Source of the DNA: Prototheca cutis
Lineage: Eukaryota; Chlorophyta; Trebouxiophyceae; Chlorellales; Chlorellaceae
DNA length: 64,000 nucleotides
NCBI GenBank assembly: GCA_002897115.2
Contig: BCIH01000017.1
Coordinates: 124,001-188,000, forward strand
Direction of reading: 5' to 3'
Positions 23,118 to 33,663 of this stretch are shown in pieces. Both the position numbers and the translations under genes were made by a program. Positions within the stretch are counted from its first letter, which is position 1. Each line of letters begins with the position of its first letter. The notes below the pieces were generated by a model, which saw nothing but the letters and a program-made list of their open reading frames with translations, was not told where the DNA came from and ran no database searches.

Positions 23118-25385
23118 ATGGCGGGATCGAGCAGGTTGCTGATCGCGGCGTGCATGCTGGCAACGTGCGCTGCCTCGAGCATGCTGGCCGGGCCGAACCG
23201 GGTGCTTGACTGCGTCCCCGGCTCGCAGCCCGCGGCTGGCTCGGGCAAGGCATGCTCCGCGGCATCAAATCTGGACACGGGTGAGTTGGAGAGTAGGGTT
23301 CCAGGCCCTCTCGTGAGTCCGTCGGGCAGTCTTCCCGGCTAGGTACACGGGTGCACGGCCCACGTGGACCTGGCGTCAGACTCTGCTGGGCCCCCCCTCC
23401 GCCACCCTCAGCTCCGCCAACCCTCAGGCAACAACCATCTGCACCCCGGCCCCCCGGCCCCCCGCAGGCGAGGTCCACCAGTACACGTACCACGTGGAAC
23501 CACAAGGAGAAGCCGATGTTTTGATCACACTGTCTGGTGTCCACGGACGGCTGTCCATCGCCGGCAAAGTCGGCCCGCCAGTGACGCTGGAGGTTGTGGA
23601 CCATGGCATGCTGATGCTCAGCCGCTATACTGTTCGTCGTGATCTAGGTCCCTACACGATCCAAGGTGGGGTGCTATGTATGAGAAGGGGGTGTGTGTAT
23701 GCTGGGGATGGAGGTCATTGCCGTGGTGGCCATGTGGACACATACAGATTCAAAGCACAAAGACATACGTCTACACCCACGCCACAGTCGAGGGCCTGGC
23801 ACCTGCGGCAGCGTACAAGCTGACTACCAGCGTGCACACTGGCCAGCGGCTCCTAGACCCACGCGAGAGATCACTGCTGACTCGGGAATTTCTGGCTCCC
23901 GAAAGCCCCTGCTGCAAGGCAGCCGGGTCGTGCACGATCCTACGGGCAGGTCTGGGCAAAGGGGAATCTGATCCCTCTCGTGACCTGTGCCATACGGGCA
24001 CCAACTTGTGCGACGCCCGCGGCCAACTGATGGCCTTGGACCTCTCTGGCGAGGCCCTGGGCTGCGCGCTGCCCGCGGCAATGGGACAGCTGTCTGGCCT
24101 GACGCGCCTGGCCGCAGCAGGCGCAGGTCTCCACGGCGATGTGCGCGCCGTGGCATCGACGCTCCGTCACATGCCCATGCTGCAAGTGCTTCGTGCGCCG
24201 CACAACGCTTTGACGGGGGGCCTGCCGTGCGCGCTGATCGCCCCCCGCACGGCACTGCTGCGTCTGGTGGATCTGTCGGGCAATGCGCTGTCAGGCCCCG
24301 TGCCCGCCTGCGTGTTTGAGGGCCGGAACCTCAAAGTCCTTCGCGCTTCACACAACTCGTTAGCTGGCGGCATCGAGGCTCCTCCTCAAGGGTCTGTTGC
24401 GTCAGAAGGTCGCCAGGCTGCTGGCCCCACAAGCGGCTCTTCCACAATCCAGCCGCCGCCTGTGCCGCTGGAGGAGTTGCGGCTCGACCATAATGCACTG
24501 ACGGGGCTGCTGCCGGCGACAGCCTTTGCCAACACGCCGCGGCTGCGCGTGCTGGACCTGTCTCACAACAAGCTCGTTGCTGCGGCGGTGCCGCCCAGAG
24601 CGTTGCGTGAACTGGCGCCAACCATGGAGGTCTTGAAGTTGCACGCCAGCGGCCTGGGAGTTGCTGCTGAATCGCTGGCCGCCGGCGCGGCGCTGCGGCG
24701 ACTGGACGCTGCATTGGCTGCAGCTGTTCAGAGGGCAGGAGCAGCTGAATGTGGCGAGATGGAATGCCCGCAGGCGGCTGCTGGCAGTCTGGGCAACTGG
24801 GGCACGTCCTCTCCCGCGGCGACGGGTGCCTGGGGCCATCTCGTCGCGGTCCCGGCATGGGCAGCCTGCGTGGTTACTGCGTTCGGAGTGGTCTGCACGC
24901 TGGCGTGGAATGCGCTGTTTTTGCGTGGCGAGGGATCGGCGGTCGTTGCGGCGACCGTTGCTCCTACTGCTGCAAGCACAGTGCCCCAGGAAGGCCCCTC
25001 CGCACCCGAGCCCGGCTGCATCTCCGAGACCGACAACGATCCCACGAGCTCGGGCGCGGCAGCAGAGCAGCCTCCAGCCGCCGAGAGCAGCCACCTGTCG
25101 GACGCCGAGCTGCTCGCACCGGTGACGGTATCGTCGGTGCGGAGCGCAAGCTTGTCAATTGCCAGTCCCACAGCGCTGCGGCGGGTGTCCACTGCGGGCC
25201 GCAAGCCGTCGTGGGACTGCTGCGGCGACGAAACAGCGGCCGTGCTGCGCAAGCCGAGTCTCAAGGAGGAAGCTTCGGCCGCCAGCGTCACGTCGGGCGT
25301 GGAACCATCCAGTCCGGACGACACCCCCCGCATCCGTGCCTGGGTGGGCCCGCCAAAGCCCGCCGACGCCAAGAAAGACGACTGA
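23118..25385 (+). CDS. LRR single-pass membrane protein without kinase domain
   Basis: Three exons (23118-23280, 23468-23665, 23788-25385) join in phase to 652 residues. A signal peptide is clear (MAGSSRLLIAACMLATCAAS). Residues about 55-125 form a beta-rich region (ADVLITLSGVHGRLSIAG) resembling pre-peptidase C-terminal domains. After a Cys-rich linker (PCCKAAGSC, DLCHTGTNLC) come about six plant-type LRRs: LMALDLSGEALGCALP, LVDLSGNALSGPVP, LKVLRASHNSLAGG, LEELRLDHNALTGLLP and LRVLDLSHNKL. One transmembrane helix follows (LVAVPAWAACVVTAFGVVC), then a cytosolic tail of roughly 150 residues rich in Ser, Ala and acidic residues. No kinase or other catalytic domain is present. It may be a cell-surface or endomembrane recognition protein; the ligand is unknown. 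The third exon was placed at 23788 because the earlier AG at 23746 would break phase. Confidence 0.8.
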
Positions 25386-25900
25386 CCAATACTCGTCACG
25401 GCATCGATTGGTTTGGTTCATCGAGAGAGGGGCCAAGCCTGTTTTAGTCAGGTCAGTCCTCTTGTACAATTTTGTTGCACGCACCCCTCACGAATGGGAG
25501 GCCAAGTCCTGTTTGCGGCCGCTTCCTCTGCCTAGGCACTTGGCAAGAGTGAGCGGGCTCACCGACAGGCCCCTTCTCAAGAGTGAGTGGGCTCACCGAC
25601 AGGCCCGACTCATTGATGGAAATAACCAGGGTTCCATCGTTCGACACACATGCACGTATGCTATCGACACGTTCGTTGCCAACCTTTGCCTCGACCCTTG
25701 CTGATTGCTTGTCGTCTGGACGGCTGTGCCCCGGATCTCGGCCCTGTCCCAGGCAGCCCACAGCTCCCGCTCACACCAGCACCTCCTTTGAGTACCTGAG
25801 CTTCACTTGACGCTGTGACATGAGGCACGCCATGTTCAGAGCAGAGCATTTTGAGATGCAGCAAGAGCAAGCCCGGGGGAGGGGGGAGGAGCGCAATGCT
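25386..25900. other. Convergent spacer, LRR gene / MRS2-like gene
   Basis: These 515 bp hold no supported gene. A hairpin-forming tandem repeat occupies 25544-25607. Confidence 0.5.
25544..25607. repeat. Tandem 34-bp repeat with internal inverted repeat
   Basis: Two copies, at 25544-25577 and 25578-25607, share 29 of the first 30 bases. Each contains GTGAGC or GTGAGT, then GG, then GCTCAC, a 6-bp inverted repeat; the second copy has one G-T pair. It lies between two convergent genes, where it could end up in either 3' UTR. Confidence 0.85.
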
Positions 25901-27606
25901 TCAGATGATGCGCTTGTACCTGGCGTAGCCAAGCACGCCCACAAAGCTTGAAATGGCCGTTACTGCCGCCACGACCGAGATGATGACAAACATAGAGTAT
26001 GGGCCCTGCAATGATGATGTTGAGTGGGTGCTTTTTGTTTCTGAGCGTCATGTAGGCAGACTGGAGCGTGGGCGTTGTCTGGGAACCGTGCCCAAAGCAT
26101 TCTCAGCACGAAAAAAGCCCTCGTCCCAAAGCTACGGCTGCAAGGCCGCATACATACCTGCCCGTCCCATTCATCAGCTGGTTTCATGGCGAGGTTCATG
26201 GCAAACAGCCCTGTGAACGCGGTGACAAATGCCACCGAGGCATTAAACGCTGCCATGACGATGTTGACCTTGAAAATTTGATTTCGTTTTGCGTCCAGCT
26301 CGATGTTGATGAAATCTTCGGTGTCATCGATGTAGTTGAACAGAGTCTGGAGCTTATTGTACGTGTTGTCCAGCTGCATAAAGTACGGCTCAAGCAACAT
26401 CTCGACCACTGCCACGTCCTCATCGCTGCCCAGGGTTGAGTCGCTGCTACTAGATGAGGAGCTGGGGCGGCGGAAGGACCCGTGGTCGCTGCGCCCCGNC
26501 CCCCCCGCCGGCGGCGGTCCTGCCGGCGGCGGCAACAGGGCACCGCCTGGGCCCCGTCCACCGCCACCACTACTGGCAGCGTGGCGGAGGTCCCAGGTCG
26601 TATCCATCGGCGCGTCGGGGACGACGTCGTGGGGTCCCGGTCCTGCGGGCGGCGGCGTCGGCGCGGCGTCTTCCATGAACAGACTCGGGGTGATGGCCAG
26701 GTCCAGGGAGGGGCCGCCACCTGGCGGTCCGTCGTCGGCCCAGTGCAGTTCGTCCTCCTGCCGTTCGCGCTCGCGTGCAGACAGGTTGAGGTCCTTCATG
26801 TCTGAATCGTCGTTCAGAAACTTCTCGAGCACCTCACGCAGCGTCTCCACGCGTGTGTTGAGCCGACCCATCCGAGACTTCAGCCGACGCACGCGCTCTA
26901 AAGCTGTCGTGGTCACGTGCGCCGTGAGGGCGTCCAGTGCCGGGTGCGCCGCGCTCTCCAGCTCCTGCGCTTGGTCCTCCAGGCTGCGCGTCACCGTCTC
27001 CAGCGCAGCCTCCAGCACCCGCAGCTCAAAGGGCAGGTCGGCCACCAAGCTCAGCACCCGGGACGTCGACATCGCCGATGGGTCCGCCGCGAGTGGCGGC
27101 CGGGCCGGGAGCGCGGCCTTGCCGTTGTTGGCAAGGTCGGTGGTGGACTTTGCATTGTCACCACCACCACCGCTGGCGGTAGTAGCCAGGCGCTGCTGGA
27201 GCCCCGACACAAAGCGGAGGGTGAGTTGCTCATCCAGGCCTGTCAGGTAGACGGCTTCCACAGTGACTATGCACTTTATGAATTCCAGGTTGAGCACCAA
27301 TGCCCGCTCGCGGGCCAGGATGGCTGAGGGGTAGCTGGCTGCCAGGTGGGGGTCCACCAGGCGCAGGTCACGCAGCTGCACGCCCATGCGCTGGGTCACG
27401 CGCAGCTTGGCCAGCTCCAGCAGGCTGGCTCGGCCGTGGGGATCCACTGCCAGCCATTGCTGCACCCCGGCGCGCTTTGGAGGGGGGGCCCCGGTCTTCA
27501 CCGCCAGCTCGATCCCGCCAGCGTTTCCAACCTCCAGCAACGCTGCCTGCTCCTCAAATTCCGAAGGAATCGAGCCCGTGCCGGGCAGGTGCCCGACGGC
27601 CTGCAT
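25901..27606 (-). CDS. MRS2/CorA-family magnesium transporter-like protein, AMN in place of GMN
   Basis: Two exons: a long one from ATG 27606 to a GTATGT donor near 26155, and a short one ending RYKRII-stop at 25901. The N-terminal domain shows the MRS2 pattern: VQLRDLRLVDPHLA, SAILARERALVLNLEFIKCI, LPFELRVLEAALE, then long helices with LEKFLNDDSDMKDLNLS. A Pro/Gly-rich insert of about 80 residues follows (N at 26499). The helix EMLLEPYFMQLDNTYNKLQ leads to TM1 (MAAFNASVAFVTAFTGLFAM). The family signature after TM1, normally GMN, reads AMN. TM2 is SMFVIISVVAAVTAISSFVG. In CorA and MRS2, changes in GMN usually abolish or alter transport, so function as a Mg channel is uncertain. An upstream 5' exon cannot be excluded because the ATG overlaps a CAG acceptor-like site. 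Confidence 0.85.
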
Positions 27607-28068
27607 GGGGCCGGCACGTCAGCGTCAGTGGCCAGGGCACTCCAGCCGAGTGTCGGGAAGAACTACATCTCAACCGAACAATCAACGCTTGCTCTCGCCC
27701 GCAAAATACGCCCTGCAAGGTTAAACCATGACCACGTCGGCCCGAGACGAAGCAGCCGTGGGGAGTCGATGCCCCATGCAGCTGGCCAGCTCCGGAGGCA
27801 CGGCAGAAATGATTCCCATGCCGTCTCTCCGGAGAGGATCTCCGCCGCGCATGGCCCCCCCCAAAAACACACAAATCCGATGAGCGTTGGACCACACAAC
27901 CCACCAGGAAAGATGTTACATGAGCAAACACGCAAACAGATGCAGAGGGCCAATGCACTCAGATCAATGAAAGGGATGGGAGCATGGGGATCTCAGACTT
28001 GCATGGCTCAGACGCCGTGGGCACAGGCTCTCTCCAAATGCGGGACCTTAAGCCAGTGCCAGACAGAT
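27607..28068. other. Spacer upstream of MRS2-like gene
   Basis: Nothing coding is supported in these 462 bp between two minus-strand genes. It is the likely promoter of the MRS2-like gene and possibly holds an untranslated first exon. Confidence 0.4.
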
Positions 28069-29497
28069 TTAGCCCAGCGAGCTAAAGTCAATGCCTGCAT
28101 CGCCACAATATTTTATCAGCACGAGTGTGTCATAGGCTTTCAGGGGGGGTGGGAGCGGCGGCCTCTGCATGGGCAGCATGGTGAACGTCGGGCGCCCCGC
28201 TTTCGCCAGGAACTTTGAGACCTCGCGCATGAGACTCAGCACGTCGGACTGGGTGCTGAGCGACATCAGCGCTTGAGCGAGTGGACGACAGATCTCGCGC
28301 CACTCCTCGTCGGACAGCTGTACCGGCCGGCCCCCCGACGCGCCCGCCGCACACCTGCTCAGCACATCGTATGCCTTGCGGGCATACCCGTCCGGGTCGT
28401 GCTTTGACAGCACCTTGGGCCAAGGAGGCATGGTCAGTTTTCGCTCCTCCCCGGGGGCTAGGGCCTCGTCCTGGGTTAGCATTCTTTTCAGGCGCTCCAG
28501 CCCGGGCCCCATGTCCTGCTCAAGGACGATTCCCAGGGGTCGAAATGGCAGTCAATAGGCAGCTGCAGCAGGGACACCGTGCGCTATCCCTACAACCATC
28601 GAGACGGCATGTCCTGATTCGACCAGTCATGCCACCCCGCTGCTCCCCGCCGCGCCTCTCCCCCGACTCCCCGAGAGGACTCACGACGCCGAGAACGCAC
28701 GAATCTGGGCGCAGCCCACCTGAGCTATTGGGACACCCATCATGCGAAGGGCATCCTCAAGCGCATCGGCAGCCGACGTCGGGGCCCGCTTGTGTGACTT
28801 GGAGGGCTCTTTCAGCCTCTGGCGACGCGCCTTGCCGTGCCGCTTGATGGCCGCAGTGCCCGGCTGCTCTGGGTCTTTGGAGGCATTGGCGGTCTCCTCA
28901 GCACGGGTATGGACACGGGGCCCGTGCACCACCTCCACCACCACCTCTCCAGCGTTGCGCTGCGCGCGGTCCGCGTCCATGCCGCACATTTCCAGAGCGG
29001 CAGCCAGGTACCTCCTCGGCGCGATCCATCTGTACATGACGAGGTGCCGATCGGTCATCCGCGCCTGGTGATCCCCCATGTAACCGCATTGGATCTCCAG
29101 CTGATCCATCGCCATTTGTTCAAAATTTGCCGCAGTGCGACAGGCGCCACAAAAATCAGGCTGGCCGGTTCCGGCAGGGTGAACCTGGCGTTCGGTCTTC
29201 TCTTGAATCACAAGACCGGTACCTACAAAAGAAGACCTTTGACAAACGATAGGGTGCAGTTACCCTCATTACAATGTTCTGGGACAAAGGTCAGGGCGCA
29301 GTGCGCCCCAGAGAAAGGATCCCGCGACAGTCGTTCCACCCCTGCCGGCAACTTGATCGCGAGCCCGTCTGCAGACGATGAACCCCCCCAGCAGATGCCA
29401 GTCCACTCGTGGCCGGCGATCTGTTCCCCACCACCACTCTGACACCTCTGGCAGCAACCATCATGGACGGCAATACAACTGTTTTGGAAATTGACAT
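28069..29497 (-). CDS. Unrecognised Cys-containing protein
   Basis: A four-exon model is supported by splice sites and phase. Exon 1 starts MSISKTVVLPSMMVAAR from ATG 29497. After an intron of about 80 bp comes DGLAIKLPAGVERLSRDPF with HCALTFVPEHCNE, then after another intron TGLVIQEKTERQV and PDFCGACRTAANFEQMAMDQ. That third exon also has LEIQCGYMGDHQARMTDRHL, VMYRWIAPRRYLAAALEMCG and a basic stretch (AIKRHGKARRQRLKEPSKSH). The last exon reads MGPGLERLKRMLTQDEAL, WPKVLSKHDPDGYARKAYDV and AYDTLVLIKYCGDAGIDF before a stop at 28069. The central CxxC and scattered Cys could bind metal. The basic stretch suggests nucleic-acid contact or a nuclear signal. I know no family for it. Exon 1 is the least certain part. 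Confidence 0.55.
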
Positions 29498-29565
29498 CGT
29501 ATTGCACTCCAGAAGCACCGATCTCAAAGCGAATCACAAGACACAAGCTGGCACTTGACCCGCTG

Positions 29566-31895
29566 TCAGAACAACTGGACAATGCCGTCGTTGATCCGGC
29601 CCTTTTGACCCTGGGCCACGCATTCGGCAATCCACATCAGGTTCCGGATCTCCTGCTCCCTGCAACAATTTTGTGTCATCGCTTTGGGGGCGGTGAGAGA
29701 CGAGTGGCGGTGGTGGTCGCCCTAGGATTTGGAGGAAGGGCAGGCATGGTACGGCGCGGCATACCCACTTCTGCTCTGGGTCAAACATATGCCTGGGTTC
29801 TTACCGCGAGCACCGGAAGCACTGGGACCCAATCTAACGCTATCAAACACACGCTCCCCCGCACTTCCCATCAAAGCATGCATGCATGCCGCTCCCGGCG
29901 TCCCCAGTCCCCCACCCCACCCACCTGAGGAGGATGTAGGCATAGAAGACGCCATAGTGGAACTGTTGTTCAAAGGCGTCCATGGCCCTCCGCGCCTCTT
30001 CCTCATACAGCACCTTGTCCAGCATCACCGACTCGCCACTGCCGAGCTTGCTGAAGATGGCCTGGTAGGGCGGGCACTTCTCCATGGCCGTCCGGATCTG
30101 GTCAAAGTCCTCTGCCAGCGCAAGCTCGTTCTGGCCTGTCATCGCGTGTGTGTGTTGGGGAGGGAGGGGATTAGTCATCGACAGAGCGGTTTCGTGGCTT
30201 CTGCCGCCAGGAAGTTGTACACACCTCCAACTGGGCACCCCAGATAGTGGCATCGCAAAACTCTCGCCAAATAACCCAACTCCCATCTCCTGCCCCACCA
30301 AACCACAAAAAGACGCAAAAGCAACCAACAAGACAGCAATAAGGGGATACCACCGTTGGGGTGAAGGAGGCCAAAGTTGGCATACAGCCGGCGCCGGTCG
30401 TCACGGGTGAGCTCCGTGCCGATGGAGTTCAAAGTAATATTCAGCGCCCGGCGATCGGCCTCAAAAGAAAGCATGCCGTCCATGACTTCAGCCGTCGTGC
30501 CGCCCAGCCTCGCGCAAAAGCCGTCGAAATCATCCAAATAGGCCTTGTACAGCGTGTTGCGCAGCACCTCGATGTTCATCTCGTCCAGGTCTTCCGACGT
30601 CAGGTGCTCTGCATTTGTTGGAATCTCCCAGTCCATTTCTGTTCATTCCTTGCTGTTCATGTAGCATAGATCCTTCAGGAGATCCAAGCCCCACCCTCCC
30701 CCCCGAGAAAAAGAAAAATGAAAAAGTCCCTACCGGAGAAGTAGGGCGCCAGCGGCGTGTCGACCAGAACCAGGCGGTACAGATCACGCATGTTTTGCGC
30801 CACAGCCAACGTGGCAATGGCATCAAACACGCCCAGCGGGTTGCACTTGTCCAGTAATTCCTGCGTTTGTGTGCATGGGGGGGACGGCGGCATGTGATCT
30901 CATCCATCTTGGGAATGGGCCACGACGCGTCTGCCGCCTTTGCAGCCAGCCCCGTCATCAAACGGCCAGCCCTCACTTGCACCGCATCACCCACATTTCC
31001 CTGGCCAACCAAAACCGACGACTCAGTCACACATCCAAAAAAGAAACACGGAAAAACAATTCCACCGTACCTGGGTGTCGCGCTCATGGAGCGTGCCCGT
31101 CACGATCAGCACCACGTTGTCAATCATGTGGCCATAGGTGCAGTAGTCCAGGAACTTGCCCAGCGGCTCCGAGGCCTGTGGCTTGTTTGTGGGGGGGGTG
31201 TTTTAGATTTCTTTTTTTTTTTTAATTTATTTATTTTGGGTGGGGGCCCTGAGGCATGGGAGCCTCTGCATGGACAGAGCTACCTCCTGCATGGACACAG
31301 CACCCACCCACCGGGCAGGCAGCCTGGCGCCAAACCCAAAAATCCAAATCAGCGCACGTTTTCGCGGAGGTAGGTGAAATCGCCCACCAGCTTGCGCGTG
31401 CAGCAGTCCACCAGCGTGGTGGTGTGCAGGGGGCCGGCCTCGTTGGAAATGTAGGGAGCATAGTCCGTGCCTGTCTGTTGTTGTGAGGGGGTGACAGCAG
31501 GATGGTGACACATCGCGGGTTGAGCAAGAACTCCTAGCACGCGCCCGGGCGCTTGTGCCTCACCTCCCGCCCTTGCAATCAGGACCGCGCAGCTCCATCC
31601 CAGAAGCTCTTGCAATCCGCCCACCCCTCGCCCCACCAGCCATGCCATCATCGCACCAAGTAAAGCTTGATGTCCTCCAGGTTCTCGCACTGGGACAGGT
31701 TGTTGTAGTCCGCGGCGGTGAGGAGGCCCAGCTTGTACCCGCGCGCCACGCCCTCTGCGGTGTTGCGGGGTGGCAAAACTCGATCGACACGTCCAGGAGC
31801 AATGTGCCAGGTCCAATCGGGACCACGACCTCGCCCGTCCACGTACCCAGGAACCCGTCCTTCACGTTGAACAAGCACATCTCCTTGGTCCCCAT
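29566..31895 (-). CDS. V-type H+-ATPase V0 subunit d
   Basis: Subunit d of the membrane V0 sector couples the rotor to the proteolipid ring in vacuolar acidification. Eight exons read from ATG 31895: [31 protein letters not shown] and [28 protein letters not shown] and [39 protein letters not shown] and [33 protein letters not shown] and [40 protein letters not shown] and [37 protein letters not shown] and [12 protein letters not shown]; and [20 protein letters not shown], then NDGIVQLF. The stop is at 29566. All segments match the family from end to end, at about the usual 350 residues. All introns are short and GT-AG. Confidence 0.96.
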
Positions 31896-32705
31896 GCTGG
31901 CAAACCCCGCCCCGTTCGGGCGACGAGTCCGCGATAGAAATGTGTTATAAATGCACTTCTAGGGACAGCGAACGGCGGGCCGCCTTGCGCGCGGGGNGGA
32001 GCTCGGCGCAAGGGGCCGGGCAACCCTCGTCTGGGCGGAGCCCTCCTGCCCAACCCGCGTGCTGTCGATGAACAAGCGGGCGCCTGGAGATCGTCAATAT
32101 GAGGCAGTCACGAAAACATGCTCAACGTGCTTTAGACGCTTGTCCGGACAAGGAAGCTACCGCGTGCCAAGATCGGTCTCGGGAATGGAAGGGTTTGGGT
32201 GGGGGCCAGCAGGGTTCGATCGTGTGATGCCATCTGTGTCTAAAGCCTCCACCTTTTTTGGCCCTCGGGTTCCAGGGATGTGCAGTGAAGAACAACGAAC
32301 CCTTCCACCATATTCTACTCTCAAATCAGATCATACTTATGGAATAATGCAACTGAAATATCCTCAGGCAGAGTTGAGCAGAGTACGTTCCCCATTCTGT
32401 GGCCGGGGTGATCGTGGCCGGCATACCCCACCGCGAAGGGAGGGCGACTTGCATGAAATTTTCAGCAACAATTGTCATAAGCACCACTCGAACACTGTTC
32501 ACGGAGGAATGCTGACGAGACCAGATGGATCATCAAACCGCCTTTCTCGCACCACGGACGTGGCATCAATGGATGGGCAATCCTGCCCCAGCAGTGACCA
32601 CCGCAAGGCCCTGGCCCTGTGCACACATGGTGTCCGCCCACTTTCACCAAGTCTGGCCCGCTCTTCCGTGATGAGAAAATGGAGCCAGCCGCCTTTTGCG
32701 ACGCC
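31896..32705. other. Spacer between V-ATPase d and LSM3
   Basis: This 810-bp stretch has no supported gene and probably holds the V-ATPase promoter plus the LSM3 3' UTR. A long plus-strand open frame across it (32059-32808) has no conserved content and runs antisense over LSM3 exon 3. An N at 31997 lies in a G run. Confidence 0.45.
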
Positions 32706-33233
32706 TCATGTCCGCAGCGGCGGCGAGACAAGGATGACTCCGTCTCCGCGAAGGAAAAGGTACGGCAGCATGCGCTTGTTTGTCTGCAGCGATTTGGGGA
32801 AGATGTGAAGCGTTGCATGGCAGTGAAGGCAATGGCAACAGGTTGGCTGGCAGTGCCATTTTCAATCCAGCGTGCCCCTGCCTCCCCCCCCACTCCCTCA
32901 AACAAACTTGTGCTCACCCGGATAATCTCTTCAAACGTCTCCTCATCAATATCAACGGTGGTCACCACCTCCTCCACGTCTCCCAGAATCATGTTCAGGT
33001 GCTGGTCGTAGGCCTGCGCATGAGCAGCCAAGCAAGAAGCGAGGAGTGGGTGAACCGTCCAAAGGCCTGAAGCAGGGACGATACGCATGCACCCCGCTCC
33101 ATCCTCCACGACGTACATGCAGCTTGCCCCTGAGCTCCCTGTCTCCTTTCAACTTGACGTAGACCCGCTCGTCAAGGCTCAGCTTGATCAGGTCCATCGG
33201 CTCCTTCACCGTCGCATCAGTCTCGTCCGCCAT
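32706..33233 (-). CDS. LSM3: LSM3, U6 snRNA-associated Sm-like protein
   Basis: LSM3 is part of the LSM2-8 ring on U6 snRNA and the LSM1-7 ring in cytoplasmic mRNA decay. Three exons (33117-33233, 32918-33013, 32706-32783) give 96 residues, the normal length. The Sm1 motif is in [20 protein letters not shown] and, across the first intron, [19 protein letters not shown]. The Sm2 motif is [17 protein letters not shown] at the C-terminus. Both introns are GT-AG and in phase. Confidence 0.97.
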
Positions 33234-33663
33234 CGCGGGTAAACGACAGCCCCCGCACGTAACAGGCGGCCTGCAGCCGTTCTAATTCCAAGTGTATCAA
33301 TACTTGCCCAAACAAGTTCTAGTCTGCGTGCGTAATGGCGCGGCGGTGCGCAAGGACGGCACACATTTTTGTCTGATGCTGCGGACTATGTTTAGCCCCT
33401 TGCGATTGGGAGGGGGGATGGAGTCTTCGGAGACCAGACAGAAATGCTCTCGTCATCCCCTGACAAAAGGGATCCTGCGGAGCGATGGACGCAAGTCTGT
33501 ACAATAAAAGAAACGGCACGGCACAAAATCAGAGAATTTACATGCATGTCTTCGTTGCTGCATTGAAAGGAGCGGTGCTGTGCACGCAGCACCCCTGGCT
33601 TGGGTTGAGGACGTTCAGGTAGTTCTGAGCAACCAGAAAGGCTTGACCTCTTGGACCTTGAAC
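33234..33663. promoter_or_regulatory. Divergent intergenic region, LSM3 / phosphatase
   Basis: This holds 430 bp with no supported exon. It should contain the LSM3 promoter and perhaps a 5' exon of the phosphatase gene. Confidence 0.4.

Noticed and set aside
23748..23787. Start of LRR exon 3 at 23748 after ACATACAG
   Set aside because: That junction is out of phase with exon 2. The AG at 23786-23787 restores phase and gives YTIQVEGLAPAAAYK.
32059..32808. 249-residue plus-strand open frame
   Set aside because: It runs antisense over LSM3 exon 3 and through spacer; composition is not protein-like and no family motif is present.
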